This document shows, one piece after another, positions 56,143 to 64,000 of a DNA stretch of 64,000 nt. The notes beneath the pieces were generated by a model. That model was not told where the DNA came from, ran no database searches, and saw only the letters and a program-made list of their open reading frames with translations. The stretch is taken from NCBI GenBank assembly GCA_036741695.1, contig DAINRU010000003.1, positions 1 through 64,000 of the forward strand. The letters run 5' to 3'. The position numbers and the translations under genes were made by a program. Source of the stretch: JAFANK01 sp036741695 (lineage in GTDB: Bacteria; Vulcanimicrobiota; Vulcanimicrobiia; Eremiobacterales; Eremiobacteraceae). Each line of letters opens with the position of its first letter. The stretch's first letter is position 1.

Positions 56143-56610
56143 CTACGCTCCGTTCTGCCGGCGCGCCGCGCGTTTCACTGCGCGTATCATGCGCAAGTGC
56201 GCTCCGCAGCGGCACAGATTGCCGGCGAGCGCTTCCTTGATCTCCGCATCGGAAGGATCGGGATTAGCCGCCAACAGCGACTTCGCAGCCACGATCATGC
56301 CGGTGACGCAGTAACCGCATTGCGCCGCCTGCTCGTCGATGAAGGCCAGCTGCAACGGATCGGGATGTGCGGAGTCTCCGATGCCTTCGATGGTCACCAC
56401 GGTGCGCCCACCCGCCTCTTCGATGGGCATGACGCACGAACGCTGCTCGACGCCGTCGACGAGGACAGAGCACGATCCGCATTGTGCCTGCGCGCAGCCG
56501 ATCTTCGACCCGGTCAGGCCGAGATCGTCGCGCAGCACGTGGAGGAGCGGGGTTTCGGGATCGACATCCAGCGTGTGCAAGCGGGCATTGACCGTCAGCG
56601 TTATCTGCAT
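56143..56610 (-). CDS. IorA-like [2Fe-2S] subunit
   Basis: A 155-residue iron-sulfur protein. The ferredoxin-type site is GCAQAQCGSCSV with a further Cys in EQRSCVMP. The second site uses QCGYCVTGM and NLCRCGAH. The N-terminus ITLTVNARLHTLDVDPETPL is standard. It would pass electrons from the IorB-like subunit to an unknown acceptor; no cytochrome gene of the usual third type is present. It is the first gene of this two-gene unit. Confidence 0.92.
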   Translation of the reverse strand: MQITLTVNARLHTLDVDPETPLLHVLRDDLGLTGSKIGCAQAQCGSCSVLVDGVEQRSCVMPIEEAGGRTVVTIEGIGDSAHPDPLQLAFIDEQAAQCGYCVTGMIVAAKSLLAANPDPSDAEIKEALAGNLCRCGAHLRMIRAVKRAARRQNGA

Positions 56611-56767
56611 GGCCGTTCCTTCATTTCAGCAGACGTCAGTCAGCTCTCCCGCATAGTGTGACACAGCTGCTTGCGCGGGCTATGAAGGTCTGGTGAAGGT
56701 GCGTCCCGGGACGTGCCCTACGGCACGGGGAGGTCAGCCAATGCCGGAGGGCAGTCGCGTGAGAACC

Positions 56768-57472
56768 CTAGAGGATAGGTTCGTCGTTGACGATGACCGT
56801 GTACGAGCATCCCAGGACTGACGCCGCGCTGCGGCTCATCGCGAAGCGCAGGTTGAAGAGATCGAGGATATCGGTGGGGCTGGCCACGCTCGTGTCGCAG
56901 ACGAGACTGAGCGTCAATGCTTTCGCGGCCGCGTGGGCCTCGAGCTCAGCCTTTGTCACCGCGTAGTTCACTCTGTCATGGATGTCGAAATCCTCGGGCC
57001 GCCTCGTGCGCACCCGCGACCGATGGATATCAGCCTTGTCGGCGACGATGAGTGCGGCGCTCACTTCATCGATCGCAGCGCCCTGCTCGTTCTCGTCATG
57101 ATTACCCACCGCCGACATGATCGTCGCCGCGTCCGCGACGTCGACGTCGCGCGCGACCAGCAACTGGTACACGAAGACCGCGCCGGCCGACGCATGACTG
57201 GGGCGGCCGGCGCAATTGCCAAGGTCATGCGTGAGGCCGGCCACGGCAGCGAGGTCGCAGGTGTGGGCGTCGTAGCCGAGCGTGGCCAGGACGCGAGAGG
57301 CGGTGACGGCGACGAGCGTCGCATGGCGGCGCCCGTGATCCGTATACCCCATCGCACCGAGCACCGCATCGGCCTGGTCGATAAGGGTCAAGATGTCCGA
57401 ATCGTGGCGCAGCCGCTCGAAGAGCGAACTGCGCAAGGGCGTGACGTTATGATGCATGTTCAAATCGTTCAT
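56768..57472 (-). CDS. HD-domain phosphohydrolase-like protein
   Basis: A 234-residue protein. The HD motif set is seen: the first His in YTDHGRRHA, HD in GLTHDLGN, a further GNHDE and ADKADIHRSRVRTRRPEDF. This pattern is that of metal-dependent phosphohydrolases, including nucleotide-cleaving enzymes. A C-terminal part of about 70 residues (SPTDILDLFNLRFAMSRSA) is not recognised. It lies 16 bases after flhA in the same direction, so it may be linked to motility or to the level of a signal nucleotide, which is inference. Confidence 0.8.
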   Translation of the reverse strand: MNDLNMHHNVTPLRSSLFERLRHDSDILTLIDQADAVLGAMGYTDHGRRHATLVAVTASRVLATLGYDAHTCDLAAVAGLTHDLGNCAGRPSHASAGAVFVYQLLVARDVDVADAATIMSAVGNHDENEQGAAIDEVSAALIVADKADIHRSRVRTRRPEDFDIHDRVNYAVTKAELEAHAAAKALTLSLVCDTSVASPTDILDLFNLRFAMSRSAASVLGCSYTVIVNDEPIL

Positions 57473-57488
57473 CTTTTCTATTCAGTCT

Positions 57489-59540
57489 CTATTCGGTCGA
57501 GATCGTTTCGGCCACGTTGACGGTATACCCGGGAACGACTTCAGCCAACCCGAGCACGCTCAGTCTCCCACCGAAAGCCTCGATGAAGCGGGCAAGCGCC
57601 AAGCGAAGTGACTGCGAACACACGATCACCCCGCGAGGACCCACATCACGCTGATATGCGAGAAGCCGCTCGGCAATCCGAGTGGCGATGTGCGGCTCCA
57701 GGCCGAGGAGAGGACCGCGTTCGCTGTGGACCAACGCCGCGGCCATGATCGACTCGAGCCCGATGGAGAGCGCCGCGACGCGTATGACGTTGTCGGAACC
57801 GGCAAGAGATGCGCAGATGCTGGGCGCCAAACGCCGTCGGACGGCCTCTCCGATGATGGATACATCTCTTGTATTTTCGGCTTCATCGGCGATCGTCTCC
57901 ACTATCGCCGAAATGTCGCGCACGGACACTTTTTCGCGCACTAAGTGTTGTAGGACACGCTGCACGAGGCCGAGGGAAGCCATTTCCGGTACGACGCCCT
58001 TGACAGCGGCAGGCTGGGTCTGCTTCAGATTGTCGAGCAACGACTGTACCTCCTGACGGCCGAGCAGCGCTGCGGCATTGCTGCGCACGACGCGATCCAG
58101 CGCGCTCGCCAGGACGGCGATCGGGTCGACGACGAGCACGCCCGATTCGTCACTTGCTTCACGGCCGTCCGGCGACAACCACACACCAGCAAGACCGCCC
58201 GCTGGCTCGATCGTCGCCTCGCCGGGAAGCCTGGACAGCGCGTGCGGGGTTCCGACGGCGAGGGCCCGGTCGCTGTGGAGCGCGCCCTGCGCGACGACAC
58301 GATTGCGCACGCGAATCGTGAACGCACCAGGCGCCAGAGCGAGATCATCTCGCACGCGCACGCCGGGCACCACCACGCCGAGATCGAGGGCGACGGCGCG
58401 ACGGACAAGTGCGATACGCCCCAGCAGCGCAGCCGCAGCCGGTTGCTCGAGCAGCGGCAGCAAGCGTTCGCCGAGCTCGATCGACAACGGCTCAACGCCG
58501 AGCAACGCGATGGCATATTCAGGCCTCTGCTCGTGTGCGCGCTGGCGGTTCGCCTCTTGCGCGAAACGGGCGATCTCCTGCTCTCGCTGCGCGCGCAGCG
58601 AGAACGCTGCCGTGGCAAGCGTGCCCAGTCCGAGCGTGCCAAACACGACGTGGGGAAGACCAGGGACGAAGGCGAGCGCTACCATCGCTACCCCGACCGT
58701 GCGCAGCGCAGCTGGATGCGCGAGAAGCTGACGGACGAGCTCGACGCCGAGCGTCGCGTCCGAGGCTGCGCGCGTCACCATGATGCCCATGGCCGTGGAC
58801 AGCAAGAACGCCGGCAAGGTCGTGGCCAGCGCATTGCCGATGGAGAGCAGGGGATAGGTCTGCAGGGCGTCCGCGACATCGAGATGCTTGCCGAAGATAC
58901 CGATGGCCATCCCCGCGACCACGTTGACGAACACGATGACGATCGCCGCGATGGCGTCGCCACGGACGAACTTCCCTGCACCATCCATGGCGCCGTAGAA
59001 ATCCGCCTCGGCCTGGACCGCTCTGCGTCGAATGCGGGCTTGCGCGGCGTCGATGAGGCCTGTGTGCAGATCCGCGTCGATAGCCATCTGCTTGCCCGGC
59101 ATCGCATCCAGCGTGAATCGCGCCGCCACTTCGGCGACGCGTTGTGCGCCGTTCGTCACCACGACGAGCTGCACGACGATGAGGATGATGAACAACAGGA
59201 GGCCAACGGCGACGTTCCCCCGCATGACAAAATCGCCAAAGGCGGGGATGACCGCACCGACCCCGCCGGCCTGGTCGCCTTGCGTCAAGATCAGGCGTGT
59301 CGCCGACACGTCCAGGCTGAGCCGGAAGAGCGTCGTGACCAGGAGGAGTGATGGAAAGGCAGCGAGCTCGAGCGGGTTCTGGATCGATAACGCGACCACG
59401 AGCACCGCCGTCGCGAACATGATGTCGAACGCAAGCAGCACGTCGAGCAGCGGCGGCGGCAGCGGAACGACGAGCATGGCGATGCTCGCCAAGACGGCCA
59501 CGGCGAGGATGTTCCCAAGCGGCGCCCGCTCGCTCCTCAA
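57489..59540 (-). CDS. flhA: Flagellar biosynthesis / type III export protein FlhA
   Basis: A 683-residue export-gate protein. Eight predicted membrane segments are in the first 320 residues, with the family motif DAMPGKQMAIDADL (about residues 148-161) and RRAVQAEADFYGAMDGAGKF. The C-terminal cytoplasmic part of about 350 residues docks chaperone-substrate pairs. It forms a ring used by the flagellum or a type III secretion system; here neighbours are flagellar. Its ATG overlaps flhB by four bases. Confidence 0.95.
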   Translation of the reverse strand: MRSERAPLGNILAVAVLASIAMLVVPLPPPLLDVLLAFDIMFATAVLVVALSIQNPLELAAFPSLLLVTTLFRLSLDVSATRLILTQGDQAGGVGAVIPAFGDFVMRGNVAVGLLLFIILIVVQLVVVTNGAQRVAEVAARFTLDAMPGKQMAIDADLHTGLIDAAQARIRRRAVQAEADFYGAMDGAGKFVRGDAIAAIVIVFVNVVAGMAIGIFGKHLDVADALQTYPLLSIGNALATTLPAFLLSTAMGIMVTRAASDATLGVELVRQLLAHPAALRTVGVAMVALAFVPGLPHVVFGTLGLGTLATAAFSLRAQREQEIARFAQEANRQRAHEQRPEYAIALLGVEPLSIELGERLLPLLEQPAAAALLGRIALVRRAVALDLGVVVPGVRVRDDLALAPGAFTIRVRNRVVAQGALHSDRALAVGTPHALSRLPGEATIEPAGGLAGVWLSPDGREASDESGVLVVDPIAVLASALDRVVRSNAAALLGRQEVQSLLDNLKQTQPAAVKGVVPEMASLGLVQRVLQHLVREKVSVRDISAIVETIADEAENTRDVSIIGEAVRRRLAPSICASLAGSDNVIRVAALSIGLESIMAAALVHSERGPLLGLEPHIATRIAERLLAYQRDVGPRGVIVCSQSLRLALARFIEAFGGRLSVLGLAEVVPGYTVNVAETISTE

Positions 59541-60622
59541 GCTTCGTCGTCATCGCCGCGGCGGAGCGCACCGCGAGTCCGGATGATCCACGTGAACACG
59601 GCCGCGACGGCTGCGTAGCACTCCTCGGGGATCGCTTCGTCAACGTCTGCTGTCGAATACAGCATCCACGCCAGCTCGGGCGATTCCACGACGGGGACAC
59701 CGAAGGCGTGAGCGGCGGCGCGGACGATCGGCGCCATAAGGTCTGCTCCGCGTGCGACCACCACGGGCACGTCGATCGCCGGCGGCGCGTAGCGCAGCGC
59801 GATCGCCAGGTGTGTCGGGTTTGTGACGACGGCAGTCGCGCGCCGGATCGCCGCGATCCTCACGTTACGTGCCTGCCGTGCGCCCAGCACGCGACGTCGC
59901 TGCTTGGCCTCCGGCCGGCCCTCGGCCTGGGCGCGCTCGTCGCGCAGCTCGCGCGGCGTCATCTTCAGCCGCAGCCCGTGCCTGCGCCGCTGCACGATGA
60001 TGTCGATGGCTCCCGCCATTGCCAGAACCGCTGCCGCGTGTGCCCACAACCTCACGCAGCTCTGTAGAGCGGCACCAGCTTGCGCGAACGGATCGAGACC
60101 GACCGAAAGCGAGGCCGCGGCGCGCTCGAGTATCGGGAGGCACGAGACCACGATGGCGACCAGTGCGACGAGGGCAACCGCGGCCTGCGTGATGCTCTCT
60201 GCACTCGCGATCCGAGCCATGCCTCCCCGCTGCCATATGCGGGCCACGTTTAGTGCGACGGACGCGGGTGCAAACCTCAGCGAACCGCAGGCCACGGCGG
60301 CGAGCGCCGCTGCAGCGACTGTGGTGAGCCAGGCCGTCAACGACAGCGCCCAAGTTCCGCGGTCGACGATCGCTTCGCGAAGGACCGATAACAGCCGGCC
60401 GGGGTATTCGATGTGCGCGAGCGAGCCGGCGGAACCGGCAGCCACGCGAAATGCGTTCGGCCAGCCGGCGAGATAGTGGATCAACAGGCAAGCCGGAACG
60501 GCAGCGACCGCGATGACGATCGCCGACTCTGCGAGCGCGCTGTGAGCGCTCATGCCGGCTGCGAGCGCCGCGCTCCGCCGACGCGGCGTCGCCTCCTCAG
60601 TCCGTTCCCCGCTCGAGCTCAT
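59537..60622 (-). CDS. flhB: Flagellar biosynthesis / type III export protein FlhB
   Basis: A 361-residue export-switch protein. Four membrane segments lie in the first 215 residues. The self-cleavage motif NPTH is at residues 268-271 within VVTNPTHLAIALRY, so processing is likely. The start ATG at 60622 (MSSSGERTEEATPRR) is chosen because it overlaps the fliR stop by four bases and gives the family-like beginning with the GERTEEATPRR pattern. The C-terminal part is typical. Confidence 0.95.
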   Translation of the reverse strand: MSSSGERTEEATPRRRSAALAAGMSAHSALAESAIVIAVAAVPACLLIHYLAGWPNAFRVAAGSAGSLAHIEYPGRLLSVLREAIVDRGTWALSLTAWLTTVAAAALAAVACGSLRFAPASVALNVARIWQRGGMARIASAESITQAAVALVALVAIVVSCLPILERAAASLSVGLDPFAQAGAALQSCVRLWAHAAAVLAMAGAIDIIVQRRRHGLRLKMTPRELRDERAQAEGRPEAKQRRRVLGARQARNVRIAAIRRATAVVTNPTHLAIALRYAPPAIDVPVVVARGADLMAPIVRAAAHAFGVPVVESPELAWMLYSTADVDEAIPEECYAAVAAVFTWIIRTRGALRRGDDDEA

Positions 60623-61329
60623 CGGGGCGTGGTGGTGAAGAGCTTGACGGTCTCCCGCACAAGGCCGGTGAGCTCCGGCCACAGGGCAGCCGCTCCAGTG
60701 ACGACTGCGAGCAGCACGAACGCCGAGTTGAACGAAGCTCCGAAGAGCACGCCCCCCAGCCCAGGCGCCGCTCGCGCGAACAGCCCTGCTGCGAGCGTGG
60801 CAAGCGATTGTGCGAAGAGTGATGGACCTGCCAGCGTCAAGCTCGCGCTGATGGACGCACTCCCCAAAGCTGCGAGTCCACGCACGCTGAGCAACGGGTG
60901 CGGCAGGTGCGCGCCGGCGCGCGCAAGGCCCCCGAGCATGATTGTCAGGCCTCCGCTCTCGAGCAAGATGAGCGCGTAGGCGAGTTGGTAGAGATGAGCG
61001 ACGGGCCCCGCGCTAGCGCCTCGCTCCGCAAACGGTGGCGAGCCAAGCGCAACATCGATGATATCGCCCGCGGCCTTGACAGCGCCGGCGAGCACGCTTG
61101 CCGTCATGCCGAACGCTGCGCCACTGATCCCGCCTTCAAGGATGGCTGCGATCGGTCGCTCGCTTCCAGGCGTTGCCCCGACATGCATGAGCACCGGAAT
61201 CAATACCATGACGAGCGCCGCACGCGCGACGGGCGGCGCCGCGTTTTCGGGAAAGATTGGGGCGGTTGCGCTAAAGGCTGAGGCTTGCGCCGTGGCAGCG
61301 GCGAGTGCCGGCAGCGACGGCGAGAACAC
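60619..61329 (-). CDS. fliR: Flagellar biosynthesis / type III export protein FliR
   Basis: A 236-residue inner-membrane export protein with about six hydrophobic segments, including VLIPVLMHVG and GAAFGMTASVLAGAVKAAGD. The sequence ALILLESGGLTIMLGGLARA and late ALWPELTGLVRETVKLF are in keeping with the family. It is shorter than most FliR (about 250-260). It starts three bases after fliQ stops and its stop overlaps the flhB start. Confidence 0.88.
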   Translation of the reverse strand: MFSPSLPALAAATAQASAFSATAPIFPENAAPPVARAALVMVLIPVLMHVGATPGSERPIAAILEGGISGAAFGMTASVLAGAVKAAGDIIDVALGSPPFAERGASAGPVAHLYQLAYALILLESGGLTIMLGGLARAGAHLPHPLLSVRGLAALGSASISASLTLAGPSLFAQSLATLAAGLFARAAPGLGGVLFGASFNSAFVLLAVVTGAAALWPELTGLVRETVKLFTTTPR

Positions 61330-61332
61330 GAG

Positions 61333-61599
61333 CTAGCCTACCAGATGAGGCAAGGACGCCGCCGCCAGCTCGAGCAGGTGCTCGAGCAGCCCCAAAGCGG
61401 CGGGTCCACCAGCGATCACCGTGAGGGCGGCCACGGCGAGTTTCGGCCCAAATGATATGTTCTGATCCTGGATACCGACCACGGTCTGGGCGAGAGACAC
61501 GACGACGCCGACACCCGCCACCGCGGCGGTCACCGGAAGCGCAAGCACGAGCGCCGTCTGCATCGCGAGACCGTACAGCTGCATCGCCATGTCCATCAA
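61333..61599 (-). CDS. fliQ: Flagellar biosynthesis / type III export protein FliQ
   Basis: An 88-residue protein with two hydrophobic segments, LALPVTAAVAGVGVVVSLAQ (residues 19-38) and VAALTVIAGGPAALGLLEHL. The segment AQTVVGIQDQNISFGPKL is typical of FliQ/SctS. It is part of the export gate with FliP and FliR, and lies four bases after fliP. Confidence 0.92.
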   Translation of the reverse strand: MMDMAMQLYGLAMQTALVLALPVTAAVAGVGVVVSLAQTVVGIQDQNISFGPKLAVAALTVIAGGPAALGLLEHLLELAAASLPHLVG

Positions 61600-61603
61600 T
61601 GTC

Positions 61604-62263
61604 TCACCTATACGATGCGACGAGAGCTCCGGTGACCAGCGTCCAACCGTCCGCAGCCACGAAGAGCAACAATTTGATGGGCAAAGAGATGGCGTTCGGA
61701 GATACCATGAACATTCCGAGCGACATCAGTACGATCGCCACCACGATATCGATGACCGCAAAAGGGAGCGCGAGCGCAAAGCCCATCGCGAAGGACGTGC
61801 GTAGTTCACTGATGAGGAATGCCGGAGCGAGGACGAAGAATGGGACATCCTCCGCTCTCGATGCGGACGCTCGGGTGATACGCGCGAAGGCTCGCACGTC
61901 TTTCGCCCTGGTCTGCCTGGTCATGAACGTGCGCAGCGGCTTTTCCGCGCGCGCGAGCGCTTGGGAGGCAGAGATGCGGTGAGCTTGATATGGCGCGACC
62001 GCGTCGCGCTCGATCGCCGTTAGCGTCGGCGTCATGATCGCCGCGCTCAACATGATGGCCAGCGCGACGATGACCGCGTTCGGGGGGAGCGCTGCCGTTC
62101 CGAGCGACGCGCGCAGCAGTCCCAGCACGACGATGATCCGAGTGAACGACGTCACCGAGATCGCGAGCACGGGTATCACGGCGAGCACGAAGAGGAGAGC
62201 GAGCAGGTCGACCGGCGACCCGAGTGTTGCGCGCGTAGCCCAGCTCGTGACAGGATCGGTCAT
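61604..62263 (-). CDS. fliP: Flagellar biosynthesis / type III export protein FliP
   Basis: A 219-residue core export-gate protein with four membrane segments. The family signatures are SFTRIIVVLGLLRASLG, VALAIMLSAAIMTPTL, LAPAFLISELRTSFAMGF and DIVVAIVLMSLGMFMVSP. It lacks the cleaved signal peptide that longer FliP proteins have. Its stop lies just before fliQ and its start overlaps fliN by four bases. Confidence 0.96.
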   Translation of the reverse strand: MTDPVTSWATRATLGSPVDLLALLFVLAVIPVLAISVTSFTRIIVVLGLLRASLGTAALPPNAVIVALAIMLSAAIMTPTLTAIERDAVAPYQAHRISASQALARAEKPLRTFMTRQTRAKDVRAFARITRASASRAEDVPFFVLAPAFLISELRTSFAMGFALALPFAVIDIVVAIVLMSLGMFMVSPNAISLPIKLLLFVAADGWTLVTGALVASYR

Positions 62264-62526
62264 GCCGACGGCTGCTTGGCGTCCGGCAGCACGATCTGCT
62301 TGATCTCGACCGCGAGGCCCCCATCATCCATCGCGACGAGATCTCCACAAGCGATCGTGATGCCATTGACCAGCAATGGCACCGGTGCGTCCGTCCTGGC
62401 GTCCAACGGTACGATGGTGCCCGGCGCGTAGTTCAAGACTTCACCTACGGACGCCGTCGTCCGACCGACGAGCGCCGTCACCACAACTCGCACGTCACCC
62501 AACGCGTCCAGACTGATACCCCTCAC
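62260..62526 (-). CDS. fliN: FliN-like SpoA-domain protein
   Basis: An 88-residue protein that is essentially only a SpoA domain: VRVVVTALVGRTTASVGEVL, YAPGTIVPLDARTDAPVPLL, VNGITIACGDLVAMDDGGLA and VEIKQIV. The start GTG at 62526 overlaps the fliM stop (GTGA). FliN forms the outer ring of the flagellar switch (C ring) and is usually longer, with an N-terminal extension that is absent. The longer upstream open frame is a fliM shadow. Confidence 0.88.
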   Translation of the reverse strand: MRGISLDALGDVRVVVTALVGRTTASVGEVLNYAPGTIVPLDARTDAPVPLLVNGITIACGDLVAMDDGGLAVEIKQIVLPDAKQPSA

Positions 62527-63308
62527 TGGCCGGCGCTCGCCGCGATGCTGACGACTCTCAACGCGCGAGACCCGCGGATCGACCCGAGCTGTGCGAAGGC
62601 CAGGCGCCGCCCGCCCGCATCGAGTGTCACGGAGACATCGCGCTCTGCACAATCCAATCGCAGCAGCGAACCGGGGCGCCAGGCGGACACCTCGGCCAGA
62701 CACGCGACGCCGGGCAGGGTGGCACGTAGCTGCACGGTCACATCGCACAGATCGGGACTCCCCATCGCCATGTCGGGCTGCCGATGCGGCGTGCAAGCCG
62801 CGAACAAGCGCAGCACCGCCCGCTGACGGCTGCGGCCGCACATCCGGATGTCACAGCGCCAGGACTGCGCGAGCGGACGCACGCGCCGCTCCTCGCGGAC
62901 GTTCACAATGTCATCGGGTGCGGCGATGAGCAATCGTCTGATCGCTTCGTCGACAATGCTTCGCTCGATCGAAGAGACGGCAAGCGCCGGCGCCCCACCC
63001 ACGATCCAGCTGAGCAGCATGCGTTCCGAGGCGTCGTCGATCACGCAGAATATCTCGTTCTCATCGTGCATGTAGCGCCAAGCTCGATCGATCACCCTAG
63101 GGTCGTCGAGATATCCGAGCAGCTCGATCTGACCGTGCGATGCGGTCATGCACTCACCGATGATGTGCGGCACCCTCATCAGCACGCCGCGAGCGGCGCG
63201 TGCGAGCGCGCGGCTAGCGTCGTCGACCGGGCTGTCTTTGCGTCGCGCGGCGATCGGCGGAACGTTCCAGCGGCGCGGCCTGTCTGCGCTGATCGTCTCG
63301 GCGATCAT
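62523..63308 (-). CDS. fliM: FliM-like flagellar motor switch protein, shortened
   Basis: A 261-residue protein. The C-terminal SpoA domain (VTVQLRATLPGVACLAEVSA, WRPGSLLRLDCAERDVSVTL) is clear. The middle part (about residues 30-170), with HIIGECMTASHGQIELLGYL and IDDASERMLLSWIVGGAPAL, resembles the CheC-like domain. The usual FliM is about 330 residues with an N-terminal EIDALL-type CheY-binding motif, which is not visible here; the start reads MIAETISADRPRRWNVPP. The order fliM-fliN-fliP is flagellar. A SctQ-type protein of a type III system is an alternative. Confidence 0.75.
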   Translation of the reverse strand: MIAETISADRPRRWNVPPIAARRKDSPVDDASRALARAARGVLMRVPHIIGECMTASHGQIELLGYLDDPRVIDRAWRYMHDENEIFCVIDDASERMLLSWIVGGAPALAVSSIERSIVDEAIRRLLIAAPDDIVNVREERRVRPLAQSWRCDIRMCGRSRQRAVLRLFAACTPHRQPDMAMGSPDLCDVTVQLRATLPGVACLAEVSAWRPGSLLRLDCAERDVSVTLDAGGRRLAFAQLGSIRGSRALRVVSIAASAGQ

Positions 63309-64000
63309 CGCACAAGATCGAGCGCTGTGCGCTCGAGTGCGTCTCGGCTCCTCGTCAGCGCAACCTCGATCTCAGCTCTTCCGCTCGCGTTCCACAGCGC
63401 ACGCAGGTCGGCGCTCATGGCCTGTGGCGATGGCTCCTGCGGATTCTGGCGCAGTGGTCCGACGTGTGAAGCGTCTGCGGGGACATATCGAGGCACGCCC
63501 GCTGACGAGGTCGCACGAGAGACGTTCCCGACGTCTTGCAGATGGTCGGCAGCCGGAAATACCGCGACCGCGAGGCGTCCGAGCAATGCCTGCTGTTCCG
63601 ACGCGGACGCGTGCCCGACCGCGCCTTTGATCACGCCCCAAAGGCGTCCGCGATCGTCGATCTGGTAGCTGGCGTAGCGCCCTGCGCTGATATCGCGCGT
63701 AGGGACGCGCAGCTCGGTGATGCGGCGGCTCCCAGTTGCGAGGTTATAGCCGAGCGCAGCCCGACCTTGATCGTCGAGCAGCCTTCCGTCAGCTGCGACG
63801 TGGAGGGTAGCCACTCGGGCGAATTCGCGCACCCCGTTGTCGTCGAGCACGAGGAGGCCGGCGCCTTCGATTCCGATCGGAGGGAGGGCACCCGGGCGCT
63901 GCGCTTCGGGCGACCGAGCTCCCTCAACGCCTTGCTCCAGCGTGGCGAGCCATGCTTGGTTTCTCTGCACGGCGGCGAGAAGCGCTACAGCTGAGGTTGA
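63305..64000 (-). CDS. Flagellar basal-body rod/hook family protein, 5' truncated
   Basis: The frame is open to the window edge, so the N-terminus is cut; the visible start reads STSAVALLAAVQRNQAWLAT, a possible rod-type helix. A GTG at 63970 is an internal codon in this frame. The middle has VATLHVAADGRLLDDQGRAA and the C-terminal part LGRLAVAVFPAADHLQDVGN, ATSSAGVPRYVP, which resembles the FlgG/FlgF/FlgE conserved ending (LARFxNPxxL..VGxNLF..TxxSG). It could be a rod, hook or hook-like protein. It stops four bases inside the fliM start. Its C-terminal helix EIEVALTRSRDALERTALDL is longer than usual. Confidence 0.65.
   Translation of the reverse strand, partial: STSAVALLAAVQRNQAWLATLEQGVEGARSPEAQRPGALPPIGIEGAGLLVLDDNGVREFARVATLHVAADGRLLDDQGRAALGYNLATGSRRITELRVPTRDISAGRYASYQIDDRGRLWGVIKGAVGHASASEQQALLGRLAVAVFPAADHLQDVGNVSRATSSAGVPRYVPADASHVGPLRQNPQEPSPQAMSADLRALWNASGRAEIEVALTRSRDALERTALDLVR

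Noticed and set aside
1..64000. CRISPR array or cas genes
   Set aside because: No regular array of repeats with unique spacers of similar length was found; the repeat family is dispersed and palindromic.
1..64000. rRNA genes, classical riboswitches
   Set aside because: No segment resembling 16S/23S/5S rRNA was seen, and no conserved riboswitch core (TPP, SAM, cobalamin) was recognised; a covariance search would be needed to exclude weak ones.
57489..64000. A virulence-type type III secretion system
   Set aside because: The rod/hook-like protein at the head of the operon and the FliM-FliN pair favour a flagellum; no secretin or needle gene is visible. The short switch proteins keep this open.

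Overview
The window is high-GC bacterial DNA (a visibly AT-richer stretch lies at about 33.9-38.7 kb), packed with genes and mostly transcribed from the minus strand. It combines housekeeping genes (rpsF-ssb-rpsR-rplI-dnaB, secD-secF, rel, apt, dtd, alr) with a flagellar export cluster, three redox-enzyme operons (a 4-hydroxybenzoyl-CoA-reductase-like molybdoenzyme, an SdhABE-type complex II and an IorAB-like molybdoenzyme), a nucleotide-cyclase/NB-ARC/TPR regulator and a clostripain-like peptidase. No marker gene fixes the taxonomy. The mixture would suit a deep-branching, little-cultured phylum such as Eremiobacterota (WPS-2) or a relative; that is inference only.

Layout. 0-4.5 kb: 3' part of a secreted phosphoesterase, RidA plus amidohydrolase, a DUF302 protein and an alpha/beta hydrolase, and a flavin split-barrel protein. 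4.6-9.2 kb: minus-strand operon with [2Fe-2S] subunit, Mo subunit, a 55-residue membrane protein, a VOC protein and an FAD subunit carrying the extra 4Fe-4S loop of 4-hydroxybenzoyl-CoA reductase. 9.3-12.9 kb: sdhA-sdhB-sdhE. 13-14.1 kb: cyclophilin and GNAT. 14.2-14.8 kb: a compact unit of near-consensus promoter, palindrome, 35-codon ORF, intrinsic terminator and a 72-residue basic protein. 14.8-19.1 kb: MsbA-like ABC exporter and an ABC-2 permease/ATPase pair. 19.3-22.7 kb: Nudix, PLP lyase, YtcJ-like amidohydrolase, GlsB-like membrane protein. 22.8-26.6 kb: two paralogous peptide-binding lipoproteins. 26.7-30.8 kb: two GT-C-like membrane proteins and a GVxG-repeat exported protein. 31-36.3 kb: cyclase/NB-ARC regulator, an exported lipoprotein-sized protein and a PDZ/7-TM/GAF sensor. 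36.3-38.7 kb: degenerate accessory stretch with tRNA-Thr(CGT), a nonsense-broken tyrosine integrase relic, an IS3-OrfA-like N-terminus and a beta-propeller fragment.

38.7-41.6 kb: replication/ribosome operon read rpsF, ssb, rpsR, rplI, dnaB from a good sigma70-type promoter with a hairpin leader. 41.7-47.3 kb: thioredoxin-like protein, alr and dtd (start/stop overlap), a universal stress protein, rel and apt. 47.3-50.5 kb: glycine-zipper exported protein, O-methyltransferase, clostripain-like peptidase. 50.5-53.9 kb: CDF transporter overlapping secF, then secD. 54-56.6 kb: iorAB-like pair. 56.8-64 kb: one minus-strand operon read rod/hook protein, fliM, fliN, fliP, fliQ, fliR, flhB, flhA and an HD-domain protein, with frequent 4-base overlaps.

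The most unusual signals are a dispersed palindrome (ACGGACCTAAAGGTCCGT plus TTGCTTCAA tail) at four intergenic places, the promoter/leader/terminator/small-protein unit at 14.2-14.8 kb, the overlapping 55-residue membrane protein inside the molybdoenzyme operon, and the reduced flagellar switch proteins.
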